From contig ATWD01000001.1 in assembly GCA_000421065.1 (NCBI GenBank), positions 2,224,001 to 2,288,000 of the forward strand: a stretch of DNA of 64,000 nt. Reading direction: 5' to 3'. Positions within the stretch are counted from its first letter, which is position 1. The number at the start of each line of letters is the position of its first letter. Both the position numbers and the translations under genes were made by a program. This document shows positions 45,514-56,820 of the stretch, piece by piece. Below the pieces are notes generated by a model, which made no database searches, had not been told where the DNA came from, and worked only from the letters and a program-made list of their open reading frames with translations. This DNA is from Acidobacteriaceae bacterium TAA 166 (lineage in GTDB: Bacteria; Acidobacteriota; Terriglobia; Terriglobales; Acidobacteriaceae).

Positions 45514-46479
45514 CTACGGACTGGGAGCAGCTTTAGCATCCAGAAAACCGCTTACCAACCCCATTGCCTCGTCAACGATGTGCTGTTCTCCCCCCAGACC
45601 TTCCAGCCAGTGCACCTCAGGCTCGCGCCGGAACCACGTCAGCTGACGCTTGGCATAGTTGCGATGCCCCTGCTGGGCCTGGACGACGGCTTCCTCACGG
45701 GTTAGCTCTCCCGAGAGGACAGCCGCCGCCTGCGAATATCCCAGCGATCCCAGCGGCTGGCATTCGCGTCCGTAGCGCTCGATCAGACGCTCGGCCTCCT
45801 CCATCAGGCCGCGGTCGAACATCGCCGCCGCGCGCTGGTTGATGCGCTCATAAAGCCGGGCGCGTGGAGGATTCAGCCCCAGCCGCAGAATGCGGTAGCC
45901 CTCCAGCCGGTCGCGGCCACGCTTCCACTGCTCCGTCATGGGGGTATCGGAGAGCGAGACCTCGATCGCCCGGATCACCTTGGGGAGATCGTTGGGATGG
46001 ATCGACCGTGCAGCCTCGGCATCGAGACGCTCGAGAATCCGGTGCAGATGCGCCAGTCCACGCTGCTCGGCGCGGGCGCGGAGACGTTTGCGCAGCTCCG
46101 GGCGAGCCGCGGGAGCATCGAAGAGCCCTTCGATCAGGGCGCGCAGATAAAGGCCCGTCCCCCCGGCGACGATGGGGATGCGGCTCCTCCCGGTAATTCC
46201 TGCCAGCGCCTCGCGTGCCATGCGGCTGTAGTCGCCGGCGGTAACCTGTTCATCGGGCCAGGCCACGTCGATCAGGTGGTGAGGCACCAGGCTTCTCTCC
46301 TCGAGCGAGGGTTTGGCAGTGCCGATCTCCATCTCGCGATAGACCGCGACCGAGTCGCAGGAGACGATCTCGCCATCGAACTCCTCCGCCAGACGGATCG
46401 CGAGCGAGGTCTTTCCGCTGGCGGTGGGACCGACCAGGACGATCATCAGGGTCTCGTGCTGGCTCACCAGAGCCTCCAC
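45514..46479 (-). CDS. miaA: tRNA dimethylallyltransferase
   Basis: Enzyme of 321 residues that adds an isopentenyl group to adenosine 37 of tRNAs reading UNN codons. The P-loop VLVGPTASGKTSLAIRLAEE, the substrate segment IVSCDSVAVYREMEIGTAKP and VAGGTGLYLRALIEG are diagnostic, and LGSLGYSQAAAVLSG with KRQLTWFRREPEVHWL close the family pattern. The GTG at 46479 has no good ribosome binding site; an ATG at 46446 would begin MIVLVGPTASGK. Either overlaps or abuts the small membrane gene upstream, suggesting one operon with TonB. Confidence 0.93.
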   Translation of the reverse strand: MEALVSQHETLMIVLVGPTASGKTSLAIRLAEEFDGEIVSCDSVAVYREMEIGTAKPSLEERSLVPHHLIDVAWPDEQVTAGDYSRMAREALAGITGRSRIPIVAGGTGLYLRALIEGLFDAPAARPELRKRLRARAEQRGLAHLHRILERLDAEAARSIHPNDLPKVIRAIEVSLSDTPMTEQWKRGRDRLEGYRILRLGLNPPRARLYERINQRAAAMFDRGLMEEAERLIERYGRECQPLGSLGYSQAAAVLSGELTREEAVVQAQQGHRNYAKRQLTWFRREPEVHWLEGLGGEQHIVDEAMGLVSGFLDAKAAPSP

Positions 46480-46655
46480 CAGGCAGGAGGAAAGAACCGG
46501 CCCACACCGGCGCGAAGCATGCTGAGGATCAGAACCACAAAGACCAGCAGGATCAGGCCGCGAAGCTGACGACGACGTTCTTTCCGGAGCCGTTCCGGAA
46601 GGTCCCGCCGAAGGCGTTCAGGAAGATCTTTGATACGCGCGGAGGGAAGGGCCAC
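46464..46655 (-). CDS. Small single-span membrane protein between tonB and miaA
   Basis: Protein of 63 residues: a very basic N-terminal half (DLPERLRKERRRQLR), one membrane helix (GLILLVFVVLILSMLRAGVG), and an aromatic end FFPPAWWRLW. It begins with GTG 9 bp after the tonB stop codon, with GGAG about 11 bp before the start, and overlaps the longer miaA start by 16 bp. The organised charge pattern and tight spacing favour a real gene, but I do not recognise a family. Confidence 0.55.
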   Translation of the reverse strand: MALPSARIKDLPERLRRDLPERLRKERRRQLRGLILLVFVVLILSMLRAGVGRFFPPAWWRLW

Positions 46656-46664
46656 AGGATCTGG

Positions 46665-47726
46665 CTACTCCGGCTTTTTGTTGACGAGATAGTGGATGCG
46701 CAGCTCCAGATTGGGCCCGTGAAACTCCTTCGGCAACGGAGGAAACTGTCCGACGCCGGTGATCGATCCCCAGGCAGCGCGGTCGATGGCCTGGTCTTGG
46801 GTCGAGCCATCCAGGTGCATCCCCCCAATGCGGCCATCGGGAAGAATCATGAAACGGATGAGCGTCTCGCCCTGCTTGTTCAGAGGAGGACGAGCCTCCT
46901 CCGGGATCAGCGGGAGCCAAGTGTCATAGATCTGCCGCAGGATGCGCCTCAGGTAGGGGTTGAAGTCGACTCCCATGGTGTCGGAGAGGACATCGACGCC
47001 GGTGTTCATGCCCTGGTGCGCGACCGGAACTCCAGCGCCATAGTCTCCGCTGGCTCCGGGATCCTGCGCTGCCTGGCGGGCAGCCTGACGGATGGCATCG
47101 CCCGCCGACAGGTTCTGGCTACCGAAGTCAGGCCGTGTGGGTGCTGGTTTCGGGGCCTCCACGGTGGCCTGCTGCTGGGGAACCGGACGCTGCGGCAAAG
47201 GCGCAGGAGGCTGCTGCTGGACCTGCTGCTGCGGTTGCGGAGCGGGAGCCGCCGCCTGGGGCGCAGGAGCAGCCGGGGTCGGAACCGGAGCAGGTGGGCC
47301 CGCGCGCCGCATCGCCTGCAATTGCTCCAGCGTCTTGCGGTCCAGTGTGGGCTTGGACGTCTGCTGGACCCGGTCCTTGTCGCTGATCACATTCGTCGGC
47401 TTCTTCGGCAGCTGCTTGCCGAGATCCTTCGGAGCGTCAAGGTACGTCAGCTCCTTGTCGCGCTGCCTGAGCACGTCGGCGGGGTTGATCAGCCTCGGTT
47501 GATGGAAGATGACCTGAGGGCCGTAGAGAAGAAACCAGGCGATAGCCAGGCAGATGATGGTCGAGATGTAGACGGACTCGCGGAAGCGGGCGCGGGCGCG
47601 CTCATCGTCCATCGCATCGAGAAGATGGATCAGCTCATGTTCTTCGAGATCTCCATACCGGTTCGTCCGCACCCGGGTAGGAGGAGTCGGAGGCGCGGAG
47701 TTGGGCGGAATCTCAAGAGAAGGCAT
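46665..47726 (-). CDS. TonB-like energy transducer protein
   Basis: Protein of 353 residues. A cytoplasmic N-terminal part of about 50 residues precedes one membrane helix (YISTIICLAIAWFLLYG). Then comes a Pro/Gln/Ala-rich periplasmic spacer (about 140-200, with APQAAAPAPQPQQQVQQQ) and a C-terminal TonB-like domain (LRRILRQIYDTWLPLIPEEA, then RFMILPDGRIGGMHLDGST). It would couple the proton gradient to outer-membrane receptors such as the one at 40963. No ExbB/ExbD genes are in the window. The long cytoplasmic extension is unusual for E. coli TonB but seen in other phyla. Confidence 0.85.
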   Translation of the reverse strand: MPSLEIPPNSAPPTPPTRVRTNRYGDLEEHELIHLLDAMDDERARARFRESVYISTIICLAIAWFLLYGPQVIFHQPRLINPADVLRQRDKELTYLDAPKDLGKQLPKKPTNVISDKDRVQQTSKPTLDRKTLEQLQAMRRAGPPAPVPTPAAPAPQAAAPAPQPQQQVQQQPPAPLPQRPVPQQQATVEAPKPAPTRPDFGSQNLSAGDAIRQAARQAAQDPGASGDYGAGVPVAHQGMNTGVDVLSDTMGVDFNPYLRRILRQIYDTWLPLIPEEARPPLNKQGETLIRFMILPDGRIGGMHLDGSTQDQAIDRAAWGSITGVGQFPPLPKEFHGPNLELRIHYLVNKKPE

Positions 47727-47949
47727 CGGGCTGGTCTGCTTATCGTTAACTTTTCTGCGTATCTTTGGTCAGACGGTTGACGGACATGAAAGTTGCTCTT
47801 GCACAACAGATGCTCTCCCGCTTGAGGCGGGTTGATCGGAGAATCACCATCTTATTTTCGCATCCTTTTCCAACGGCGGGCATCGAGACCGCAACGTCCT
47901 CTGCGGGTGAACCGCAAACAATATCCCGCGAAGGTCGTAGACTGACCAG

Positions 47950-48498
47950 ATGAGTTCCATCCTGAACCCAGGCTTCTCCCCCAAGGTGCGCGCCCTGGTC
48001 CTGACCGTCAGCGATCGCTGCTTCCAGGGCCTCCAGCAGGATGTTTCCGGCCCCGCCGTCGTCGATCTGCTTGAGCAGGCAGGGATTGCGGCCGTTGCCC
48101 GGGAGATTGTTCCCGACGAGGTCGACGCCATCGCGGGGGCGCTGCGGCGGGCGGCGACCGCCGTACGCCTGATCGTCACCACCGGCGGCACGGGACTGGC
48201 TCCTCGAGACGTTACCCCCGAAGCTACCCGCCAGGTCTGCGACCGGATGGTCGAGGGACTGGCCGAGCGGATGCGGGCGGAGGGTGGGCGTCAGACCCCT
48301 CTGGCCGCGCTAAGCCGAGCCGTCTGCGGAAGCCTGGGAGCGACCCTGATCGTCAACCTGCCCGGAAGCCCCGCCGGCGCCCATAGCTCGCTCGAGGCCA
48401 TCCTGCCCCTCCTACCCCATGCCCTCGACCTTCTCGCCGGAAGAACCGTCCACGAGGACGATCTTCGCAGTCCAGAAACAATGACGAAGGTAGAATAG
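47950..48498 (+). CDS. mogA: Molybdopterin adenylyltransferase-like protein (MogA/MoaB)
   Basis: Protein of 182 residues of the MogA/MoaB fold, which activates molybdopterin by adenylylation before molybdenum insertion. Motifs: [11 protein letters not shown] at the N-terminus, [20 protein letters not shown] in the middle and [20 protein letters not shown] near the end. No other cofactor-synthesis gene is nearby. The membrane protein gene downstream starts 9 bp after its stop. MogA and MoaB cannot be separated confidently from sequence alone. Confidence 0.87.
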   Translation: MSSILNPGFSPKVRALVLTVSDRCFQGLQQDVSGPAVVDLLEQAGIAAVAREIVPDEVDAIAGALRRAATAVRLIVTTGGTGLAPRDVTPEATRQVCDRMVEGLAERMRAEGGRQTPLAALSRAVCGSLGATLIVNLPGSPAGAHSSLEAILPLLPHALDLLAGRTVHEDDLRSPETMTKVE

Positions 48499-48507
48499 AG
48501 GTATCTC

Positions 48508-49173
48508 GTGAAGATTCCCCTAGGTCCTCTCCTTCATAAATGGAACATCGCCATGATGGCGGCCCTGAAGCCGTTCGGCGCCTGGGGTGTTTGTGGCCTG
48601 GCCCTCTTCGACTCCGCCGCCATCCCGCTTCCCATCGATGCGATGGTGATCGACTACATCATCCACGATCACGCCCGTTTCATTCTTTACTGCTTCATGG
48701 CCGCTCTTGGCGCCGCACTCGGAAGCCTGATCCCCTTCTTCATCGGCCGGGCGGGGGGCGAGCTTCTTTTGCTCAAACGCATCAACCGCGAACGTTACGA
48801 GAAGCTCCGCGACCGCTTCGAGCGGCAGGAGTTCCTCGCCATCATGATTCCGGCCATGATGCCGCCTCCCATGCCGGTCAAGCTCTTCGAGATCGCCGCC
48901 GGCGTCTTCGAAATGAAGACTCTCTGGTTCTTCCTGGCCATCCTCTCGGGCAAGTTCCTCCGCTTCACGATTGAGGCGATCATCATCATCCTTTATGGCC
49001 CAAAGATCCTGAACACTATCTCGTCCGGCCTGCACGACCACTTGAACTATGTCTTTGCCTTCGCGGGCCTGCTGGTGGTGCTGATCGCCATCTGGGTGGC
49101 GAGGAAGATCTTCGATCGCCGCAAGGGAGAGAAGTTTCCCGTAGAGGACGAAGCCGACGGTCTTCCCGAGTAA
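48508..49173 (+). CDS. VTT-domain (YqaA/DedA-like) membrane protein
   Basis: Inner-membrane protein of 221 residues with about five hydrophobic segments. The VTT/SNARE-associated core includes LFDSAAIPLPIDAMVIDYII, AALGAALGSLIPFFIGRAGG and PAMMPPPMPVKLFEIAAGVF. Family members are implicated in lipid scrambling or transport, but the YqaA-like branch is poorly known. It starts with GTG, with GAGG about 8 bp upstream, and ends just before a strong terminator. Confidence 0.85.
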   Translation: MKIPLGPLLHKWNIAMMAALKPFGAWGVCGLALFDSAAIPLPIDAMVIDYIIHDHARFILYCFMAALGAALGSLIPFFIGRAGGELLLLKRINRERYEKLRDRFERQEFLAIMIPAMMPPPMPVKLFEIAAGVFEMKTLWFFLAILSGKFLRFTIEAIIIILYGPKILNTISSGLHDHLNYVFAFAGLLVVLIAIWVARKIFDRRKGEKFPVEDEADGLPE

Positions 49174-49188
49174 AGAATCCCAACCAAA

Positions 49189-49223
49189 CAAGAAGGGCTG
49201 CGAGATCGTCGCAGCCCTTCTTG
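49189..49223. terminator. Bidirectional intrinsic terminator
   Basis: CAAGAAGGGCTGCGA and TCGCAGCCCTTCTTG form a perfect 15-bp stem with a 5-base loop, between convergent genes. The T run is short on the plus strand. Confidence 0.85.
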
Positions 49224-49241
49224 CATTCGGAGTCTTTTCGT

Positions 49242-49793
49242 TTATGCGGGCCGCTGGCTGTGCAGGCCTTCGCGGACCGTATCCGTGAGGTTGCGTGCGA
49301 GCGCCGGAAGCCCGAAGAACGCGCCCGCCGCGATCGCCGTCGACATCAGATCGTTGGCGTAGAACGGAATCGCCGCGATGTAACAGGCACTCAGTCCGGC
49401 CGCAGTGTGCGGATACATCGAGCTCGCCGACCAGACCATCAGATTGCTGACCACAAAGAACGAGGTCGAGGCGGCAAGCACTCCTCCCGCGACCCGCAGC
49501 GCCGAGGACTTGCCGGACAACAACTGGTGGCCGAAGAGGATAACCGCGGCGTACCAGACCCAGGTGACCGCGTAAGCGCTCGCATGGAAGGCGTAGTCAT
49601 AGACGAAGGTGGTGAGATAGAAGTCGGTCGCCATCAAGGCCAGAACAGCCGGGGCTACCTGCCAGCGGCTGCGCCGCGCACCGAAGTACAGCAGGCCTCC
49701 CCCCACGGCGGTGAAGCCGACGCCGGTGGCATGGAAGGTGTGCGGAAGAATGCGGCTTAGAACAGCGATCAAGAGAGCAAAATACGCGGACAT
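49242..49793 (-). CDS. DUF6580-like integral membrane protein
   Basis: Protein of 183 residues with five or six membrane helices: SAYFALLIAVLSRILPHTFH, GFTAVGGGLLYFGARRSRW, VLALMATDFYL and LSACYIAAIPFYANDLMS. The pattern matches DUF6580, a membrane family remotely like ECF-transporter S components. ATG 49793 is preferred since TGAGG lies 6 bp upstream; an ATG at 49814 is in frame. It shares a terminator with the VTT gene. Confidence 0.75.
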   Translation of the reverse strand: MSAYFALLIAVLSRILPHTFHATGVGFTAVGGGLLYFGARRSRWQVAPAVLALMATDFYLTTFVYDYAFHASAYAVTWVWYAAVILFGHQLLSGKSSALRVAGGVLAASTSFFVVSNLMVWSASSMYPHTAAGLSACYIAAIPFYANDLMSTAIAAGAFFGLPALARNLTDTVREGLHSQRPA

Positions 49794-49863
49794 GGCGAAC
49801 CTCAGTTCCTCCATTCTAGCGAAAAACTCCTGGCGCTTGATGAAAAACTCCTGGGTAAAGGCA

Positions 49864-49882
49864 AGGCGCTACCGCGCGGGCC
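49864..49882 (+). repeat. Solo end of the long inverted-repeat family
   Basis: AAGGCGCTACCGCGCGGGCC matches the GCGC-type end. It lies 13 bp from the stop codon of the next minus-strand gene, and no inner arms are present. Confidence 0.6.
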
Positions 49883-49894
49883 AATCGAGATAGC

Positions 49895-50965
49895 CTAATG
49901 CTGGACGCGGGCGTCCAGCTGCATGTGGTCCACGCGGCGGTCGGGATTGATGACCACCCTCCCCACCAGCGGCAGCCTGTCGGGATCGCGCCCCAGCACC
50001 GGCGTGGCGTAGGCGAACCGAAGGTCGCGGAAGGTGACGGTGGTGAAGCCGTCCGGAGTAGTCGAGGTCTCGGTGACGAACGGATACTGCGCCCAATCGA
50101 GATAGACGTGGCCGAGCCAGCTGCGCTTGGCCTCGAGGATGGGCAGCGTCGACGCGGGCTTATGAAAGCCCCCCGCCTGCGGGTCGGAGACGACGTTGCC
50201 GGTCAGCGTATCGACGGTCGCAGTCTGGTAGACCAGCGGGGTCTCGAAGACCGTCAGCCAGCGGAAGGGGTTCACCGGGTAGGGATTGGCGGTAATTCTC
50301 AGGATCGGCTCCTGCGTGAGCTGGGCCTCACGGGTGAGCGCGATGGCCTGCTGCTTCTCGAAGAGGCGAAGCCCCCAGAACAGCACGATGCCGGTCAGCG
50401 CGGCGATGGCCCAGCCCCGGCCGCGGTAGGGAGCGCGCCGGGCCCCGATCTCGCTGCCCACCAGGCCGAAGAGCGCGGGCGCAACCAGCGCGACCAGCAG
50501 CAGAACGAGAATGACCGGCTCGATGATGAAGACGAACGATCCCGCGTACCAGCGCGGATTGAAGGGAGCGAACGGCCGGACGCCGTAGTTGTTGGTCCAG
50601 TCCAGCAGGATGTGTGAGAGCAGGGCGGTGAGCGAGAAGAGATAGAGTCGTCCCCATCGTACCGGCGCCAGTCCCGAAGCCTGCCTTGACTGCACGGGGC
50701 GCGAACCCTGGCGCCGCTCGTACAGGCGATGCCCGGCCCAGATCACCCCCACCACCACGGCCGCCTCGAAGGGGAGACCGAGAAGGCTGTGGGTCCATCC
50801 CCGGTGATGCTCAAAACCCGCGACCGGCCCCTTCACCGACCACAGCACATCGAGGTCGGGAGCCTCGGCCGCCAGCGTCATGGCCAGGGTCGCGTAAGCC
50901 GCCTTGCGGTTGAAACCGGCCCGTGAGAGCACTGCGCCGGTCATGAAGTGCGTCACTGGATCCAT
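49895..50965 (-). CDS. YbcI/DUF457-type membrane-bound metal-dependent hydrolase
   Basis: Protein of 356 residues. The N-terminal half is a YdjM/YbcI-like membrane domain with conserved His and Asp: DPVTHFMTGAVLSR, EAPDLDVLW, EHHRGWTHSLLGLPFEAAVV and LLSHILLDWTNNYGVRPFAP. A soluble C-terminal region of about 150 residues follows (TREAQLTQEPILRITANPYP). The family is assigned as membrane-bound metal-dependent hydrolase, with YbcI tied to envelope or stress control, without a known substrate. ATG 50965 (MDPVTHFMTG) fits; an earlier in-frame start at 51091 is unlikely. Confidence 0.86.
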   Translation of the reverse strand: MDPVTHFMTGAVLSRAGFNRKAAYATLAMTLAAEAPDLDVLWSVKGPVAGFEHHRGWTHSLLGLPFEAAVVVGVIWAGHRLYERRQGSRPVQSRQASGLAPVRWGRLYLFSLTALLSHILLDWTNNYGVRPFAPFNPRWYAGSFVFIIEPVILVLLLVALVAPALFGLVGSEIGARRAPYRGRGWAIAALTGIVLFWGLRLFEKQQAIALTREAQLTQEPILRITANPYPVNPFRWLTVFETPLVYQTATVDTLTGNVVSDPQAGGFHKPASTLPILEAKRSWLGHVYLDWAQYPFVTETSTTPDGFTTVTFRDLRFAYATPVLGRDPDRLPLVGRVVINPDRRVDHMQLDARVQH

Positions 50966-50982
50966 TCGGTTCCAGCATACCG

Positions 50983-51420
50983 TTATCTCCGGGCGATCAG
51001 AAGCGCGTGCAGTACCAGGAAGAACGCGACGCCCAAGATCAGGATGCGTATGCGATGCAGCCGCTCCCAGCGCCGATGCTCCGGCTGCCATCGCTCGGGC
51101 AAAGCATCCCTCTCGAGCTTCGCCATCCGATTGTTGATGGGCACCAGCAGGACGATAGTGGCGAGAATCGTCGCGGCCAGCAGAAAGGAGAAGGACGGCT
51201 GGCCTCGCCGCGCCACTGTCTCGATCACAAAAAGAATCAGGCAGAGCGCGTACCAGAACGGCATCGCACGGCCAAGCGCGGCGGCGAAGAGGCTGAGGCC
51301 GCGAGTTCGCGCCAGGCCGTCGAGCTGGTTCATGACCGGATGGATGAAGAGTAAGACCGCGAGCTCATTGCCCACCATCCATCCCGCCATCAGAAGAGCA
51401 AGAATATCGATCAGGTACAT
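50983..51420 (-). CDS. DUF1772-family membrane protein
   Basis: Protein of 145 residues with four membrane helices: LIDILALLMAGWMVGNELAV, FWYALCLILFVIETV, LLAATILATIVLLVPINNRM and ILILGVAFFLVLHALLI. The pattern, with IHPVMNQLDG after helix 1, fits DUF1772 (anthrone oxygenase-like). AAAGGAGAG stands 6 bp before the ATG at 51420. It is divergent from an HxlR-type regulator, with a perfect 16-bp palindrome between them, so it is a likely target of that regulator. Confidence 0.83.
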   Translation of the reverse strand: MYLIDILALLMAGWMVGNELAVLLFIHPVMNQLDGLARTRGLSLFAAALGRAMPFWYALCLILFVIETVARRGQPSFSFLLAATILATIVLLVPINNRMAKLERDALPERWQPEHRRWERLHRIRILILGVAFFLVLHALLIARR

Positions 51421-51483
51421 GGCACTCTCCTTTGCTGTCTGATCAGAGGAGCCCGGCGCTGGGGTACGATTCATCCATCGGAC

Positions 51484-51499
51484 CTGACAAATTTGTCAG
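51484..51499. promoter_or_regulatory. Perfect 16-bp palindrome, likely HxlR operator
   Basis: CTGACAAATTTGTCAG lies between the divergent DUF1772 and HxlR genes, 20 bp before the HxlR start. Its position fits a site used by the regulator to control both genes. Confidence 0.6.
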
Positions 51500-51518
51500 C
51501 ACGGGAGAGGAAGAGAAG

Positions 51519-51860
51519 ATGGCGGTTTCGAAGAAGGAGATCTCGCCCTGCCCCATCGACGCCATGCTCTCGGTGATCGATGGCCGCTGGAAGGGCACCA
51601 TTCTCTGGCGGCTGCTCGACGGTCCCATGCGCACGGCCGATCTGGCCCGCAGCATCCCGCAGATCACCGAGCGCATGCTCATCCGCCACCTCGGAGAACT
51701 GGTCGCCGACGGCATCCTGGTCCGCACCGAAGGGGAGGGCGGAAGGCGGGTGCTGTACTCGATCTCGCCGTACGGCGAGACCATGCTTCCCGTGCTCGAA
51801 CAGATCTGCGCCTGGGGCCGCGTCCATCTGGAGCGTCTGGAGGCATCCTCGGTATCCTGA
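51519..51860 (+). CDS. HxlR-family transcriptional regulator
   Basis: Winged-helix protein of 113 residues: CPIDAMLSVIDGRWKGTILW, then LARSIPQITERMLIRHLGEL and the wing VRTEGEGGRRVLYSISPYG. The Cys in SPCPID is the one that senses reactive aldehydes or thiol stress in several relatives. The ATG at 51519 is preceded by GGGAGAGGAAG. It is divergent from the DUF1772 gene, with a palindromic site between. Confidence 0.92.
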   Translation: MAVSKKEISPCPIDAMLSVIDGRWKGTILWRLLDGPMRTADLARSIPQITERMLIRHLGELVADGILVRTEGEGGRRVLYSISPYGETMLPVLEQICAWGRVHLERLEASSVS

Positions 51861-51864
51861 CTTC

Positions 51865-54461
<2,597 letters not shown>

Positions 54462-54464
54462 TGC

Positions 54465-54514
54465 TGGCCTGCCGGCCGGGCCCACTGCGCGTGGGGCGCC
54501 CACATTGCCGCGCC
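54465..54514 (-). repeat. Partial long inverted-repeat element (left arm only)
   Basis: A GGCC-type end and the CCCACTGCGCGTGGGGCG part of the outer arm are present, followed by about 14 bases and a CGCGCC end-like stub. Inner arms are missing. It lies between ligA and a terminator. Confidence 0.7.
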
Positions 54515-54559
54515 AGTCATAAATAGATCGTTATAGATTCTTTTTACGATGGATGGACG

Positions 54560-54600
54560 AAACGGGTTAACCCTCAAAAATTTTGAGGGTTAACCCGTTT
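54560..54600. terminator. 41-bp palindromic bidirectional terminator
   Basis: AAACGGGTTAACCCTCAAAA and its complement on the other side of a single A form a perfect 20-bp stem, flanked by T runs. It lies between ligA (plus) and the aldo/keto reductase gene (minus). Confidence 0.85.
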
Positions 54601-54625
54601 TAGTTTCAAGAAAAAGGGGACGGGG

Positions 54626-55498
54626 CTACTTCGCTGCCGCCTCGATCTCCTTCCACTCGTCCGCGCTGAGCTGGACGTCCGCTGACTTCGCGTTCTCCTC
54701 AAGGTGCTCGACCGAAGAGGTTCCGGGGATGGGCAGGATCACCTTGGAGCGATGCAGCAGCCACGCCAACGAGAGCTGCGAGACGGTGGCGTTGTGACGC
54801 TTTGCCGCTGAATCCAGGGCACCTCCGGCCTGGGCGAGCTTACCTGACGCAACCGGGAACCAGGGGATGAAGGCGAGATTGTTCTTTTCGCAGTAGTCGA
54901 CGACGTCCTCGTGCTGGCGGTCGGAGAGGTTGTACTGGTTCTGTACGCTGACGATGTCGATGACCTTACGCGCCTGCTCGATCTCGTTCGGCTTGACCTC
55001 GCTCAAGCCCACGTGGCGGATCTTGCCCTGTTCCTGCAGCTTCTTGATAACGCCGAGGGACTCCTCAACCGGGACCTTGGGGTCGATGCGGTGGAGCTGC
55101 CAGAGATCGATGCGCTCGGCCTTCAGGCGGCGCAGGCTCATCTCGACCTCCTGCTGAAGATACTCAGGACGGCCAACGGGATGCCACTGGTTGGGACCGG
55201 TGCGGACCAGACCGCCCTTGGTGGCGATGACCACGCCCTTGGCGTAGGGGGAGAGGGCCTCGCCGATGAGCCTCTCGCTGACCTCGGGGCCGTAGGAGTC
55301 GGCGGTGTCGATGAAGTTGATGCCGAGTTCGACGACGCGCTTGAGCACCTTCTTCGCGGTCTCCGTGTCCTTGGGTTCGCCCCAGATGCCTTCCCCGGTG
55401 AGGCGCATGGCGCCATATCCCAGACGGTAGACGGGGAGGTCGCCGCCGAGGTTGAAGGTTCCGCTTGCCTGTACGTTTTGCGTCGCTTGATTTGCCAT
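54626..55498 (-). CDS. Aldo/keto reductase
   Basis: NADPH-dependent oxidoreductase of 290 residues. The catalytic tetrad lies in INFIDTADSYGPEVSERLIG (Asp, Tyr), VIATKGGLVRTG (Lys) and DLWQLHRIDP (His). The cofactor-phosphate region PIPGTSSVEHLEENAKSADV is typical of the family. It resembles the YajO/Oxidored-type AKR12-like enzymes; physiological substrate unknown. Single gene, with repeat copy 17 upstream. Confidence 0.92.
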   Translation of the reverse strand: MANQATQNVQASGTFNLGGDLPVYRLGYGAMRLTGEGIWGEPKDTETAKKVLKRVVELGINFIDTADSYGPEVSERLIGEALSPYAKGVVIATKGGLVRTGPNQWHPVGRPEYLQQEVEMSLRRLKAERIDLWQLHRIDPKVPVEESLGVIKKLQEQGKIRHVGLSEVKPNEIEQARKVIDIVSVQNQYNLSDRQHEDVVDYCEKNNLAFIPWFPVASGKLAQAGGALDSAAKRHNATVSQLSLAWLLHRSKVILPIPGTSSVEHLEENAKSADVQLSADEWKEIEAAAK

Positions 55499-55549
55499 AA
55501 ACCATTCGATGCAGGTTGGCGGGGGAAAGATTATGAAGGGACGGTGACA

Positions 55550-55723
55550 GCACTGCCGCGCGGGCCCACTGCGCGTGGGTGGTCCCTTCGTGACGTGTAT
55601 ACCGGCTTCGCCGTGGGCCTCCCTCCGGTTCGGCGCGAAGATTTTTTCAAGCGACCAACGGGAGCCTCACCCTGAAGGGCAACTACGCGTCACGAAGTGA
55701 CCGCCCCACGCGCAGTAGGCCAT
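55550..55723 (+). repeat. Long inverted-repeat element, copy 17
   Basis: GCGC-type left end, common loop direction, and a shortened right end: after CGCAGT only AGGCCAT remains. It ends 3 bp from the MBL stop codon and starts 52 bp from the AKR start codon. Confidence 0.9.
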
Positions 55724-55726
55724 CTT

Positions 55727-56662
55727 CTAGTTCAGCTTAAGCGTCTGTCCCTCTTCAAGTATCTTGATCTGGCTGGAGATGCCGAGGCGTTCGGCCTCGG
55801 CTCGCAGGCGCTGGAGAGGCTCTTCCATCGGCTCGCGCCCAAGACGGAAGGTGCCGTAGTGCATGGGGACCATCCAGCGGGCTCCGAGCTCGAGAAAGCC
55901 GCGCACGGCCTCTTCGGGCGAGGTGTGAACGGTGCGGTAGGTGTCGGGAAAGTAGGCACCGATCGGGAGGAGGGCGACATCAGGCGAGAGTCTCTGGCCG
56001 ATCTCGAAGAAGCCTTCGAAGTAGGCGGTGTCGCCGGAGTGATAGACGGATTGGTCGCTGGAGTCGATGACGTAACCGCCGTAGCCTCGGTGGATGTCGC
56101 GGAACATGCGGGCTCCCCAGTGCCGGCAGGGTGTCATGGTGACGCGCAGGCCGACGGTTTCGACCTGCTGCCACCACTTGGCGGTGTGGACGCGGCGGAA
56201 GCCGAGGGGGGAGACGAGATCTTCAACGCCGTGGGGCACGAGAATCTCCGGCCCGCGGCCGCGCTGGCGGCGGGTGGCGCGGACGATACGGCGGAGCGAG
56301 GGAAGGTTGAGGTGGTCCATGTGGGCGTGGGTGATAAGGACCAGGTCGATGGGGGGCATCTGCTCGGCCAGGAGGCCGGGCCGGCGCTGGCGGCGCAGGA
56401 CGATCAGCCGGGTGGCGAAGACAGGATCGATGAGGATGTTGCGGCCGCCGATCTGAAGGAAAAAAGACGAGTGGCCGATGAAGGTGATGCCGAGCTGGCC
56501 GGGGGAGACGATCTCGGCGGGGCGGGACTCTCCCAGCAGAGGCGCCTCGTGGCTCTCGCGCACCAGCTGGATGAGCTGGCTCATCTTGGTGATAGGGAAG
56601 GGTCTTTTACGCCACAGACGGTTGACCGTCGCCGTCGCTGCCTGTCGTGCCTGCACCATCAT
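55727..56662 (-). CDS. Metallo-beta-lactamase-fold hydrolase (UlaG/NAPE-PLD-like)
   Basis: Protein of 311 residues. The metal site is THAHMDH in PIDLVLITHAHMDHLNLPSL, with further ligands in TPCRHWGARM, YHSGDTAYFEGF and MVPMHYGTFR. The early segment SPGQLGITFIGHSSFFLQIG matches the phosphodiesterase-like branch that includes NAPE-PLD and UlaG. ATG 56662 is chosen since AAAGGG lies about 8 bp upstream; a longer frame to 56770 has no such site. Substrate not known. It diverges from the BrkB-like gene. Confidence 0.87.
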   Translation of the reverse strand: MMVQARQAATATVNRLWRKRPFPITKMSQLIQLVRESHEAPLLGESRPAEIVSPGQLGITFIGHSSFFLQIGGRNILIDPVFATRLIVLRRQRRPGLLAEQMPPIDLVLITHAHMDHLNLPSLRRIVRATRRQRGRGPEILVPHGVEDLVSPLGFRRVHTAKWWQQVETVGLRVTMTPCRHWGARMFRDIHRGYGGYVIDSSDQSVYHSGDTAYFEGFFEIGQRLSPDVALLPIGAYFPDTYRTVHTSPEEAVRGFLELGARWMVPMHYGTFRLGREPMEEPLQRLRAEAERLGISSQIKILEEGQTLKLN

Positions 56663-56820
56663 GTAGATGCCCTTTGGAAATGAAATGATGCGGGCTTCGG
56701 GCCCTTGAATCCGGACCGACCGGCTTCCAGCTCCAGATCCGAATCTGGCCCCCAGCCGGTATTTCCGCATCTATGGTTGCGGACCGTTATTTCGGGCAGG
56801 TAAACGGGGAGCGTTCGTTG

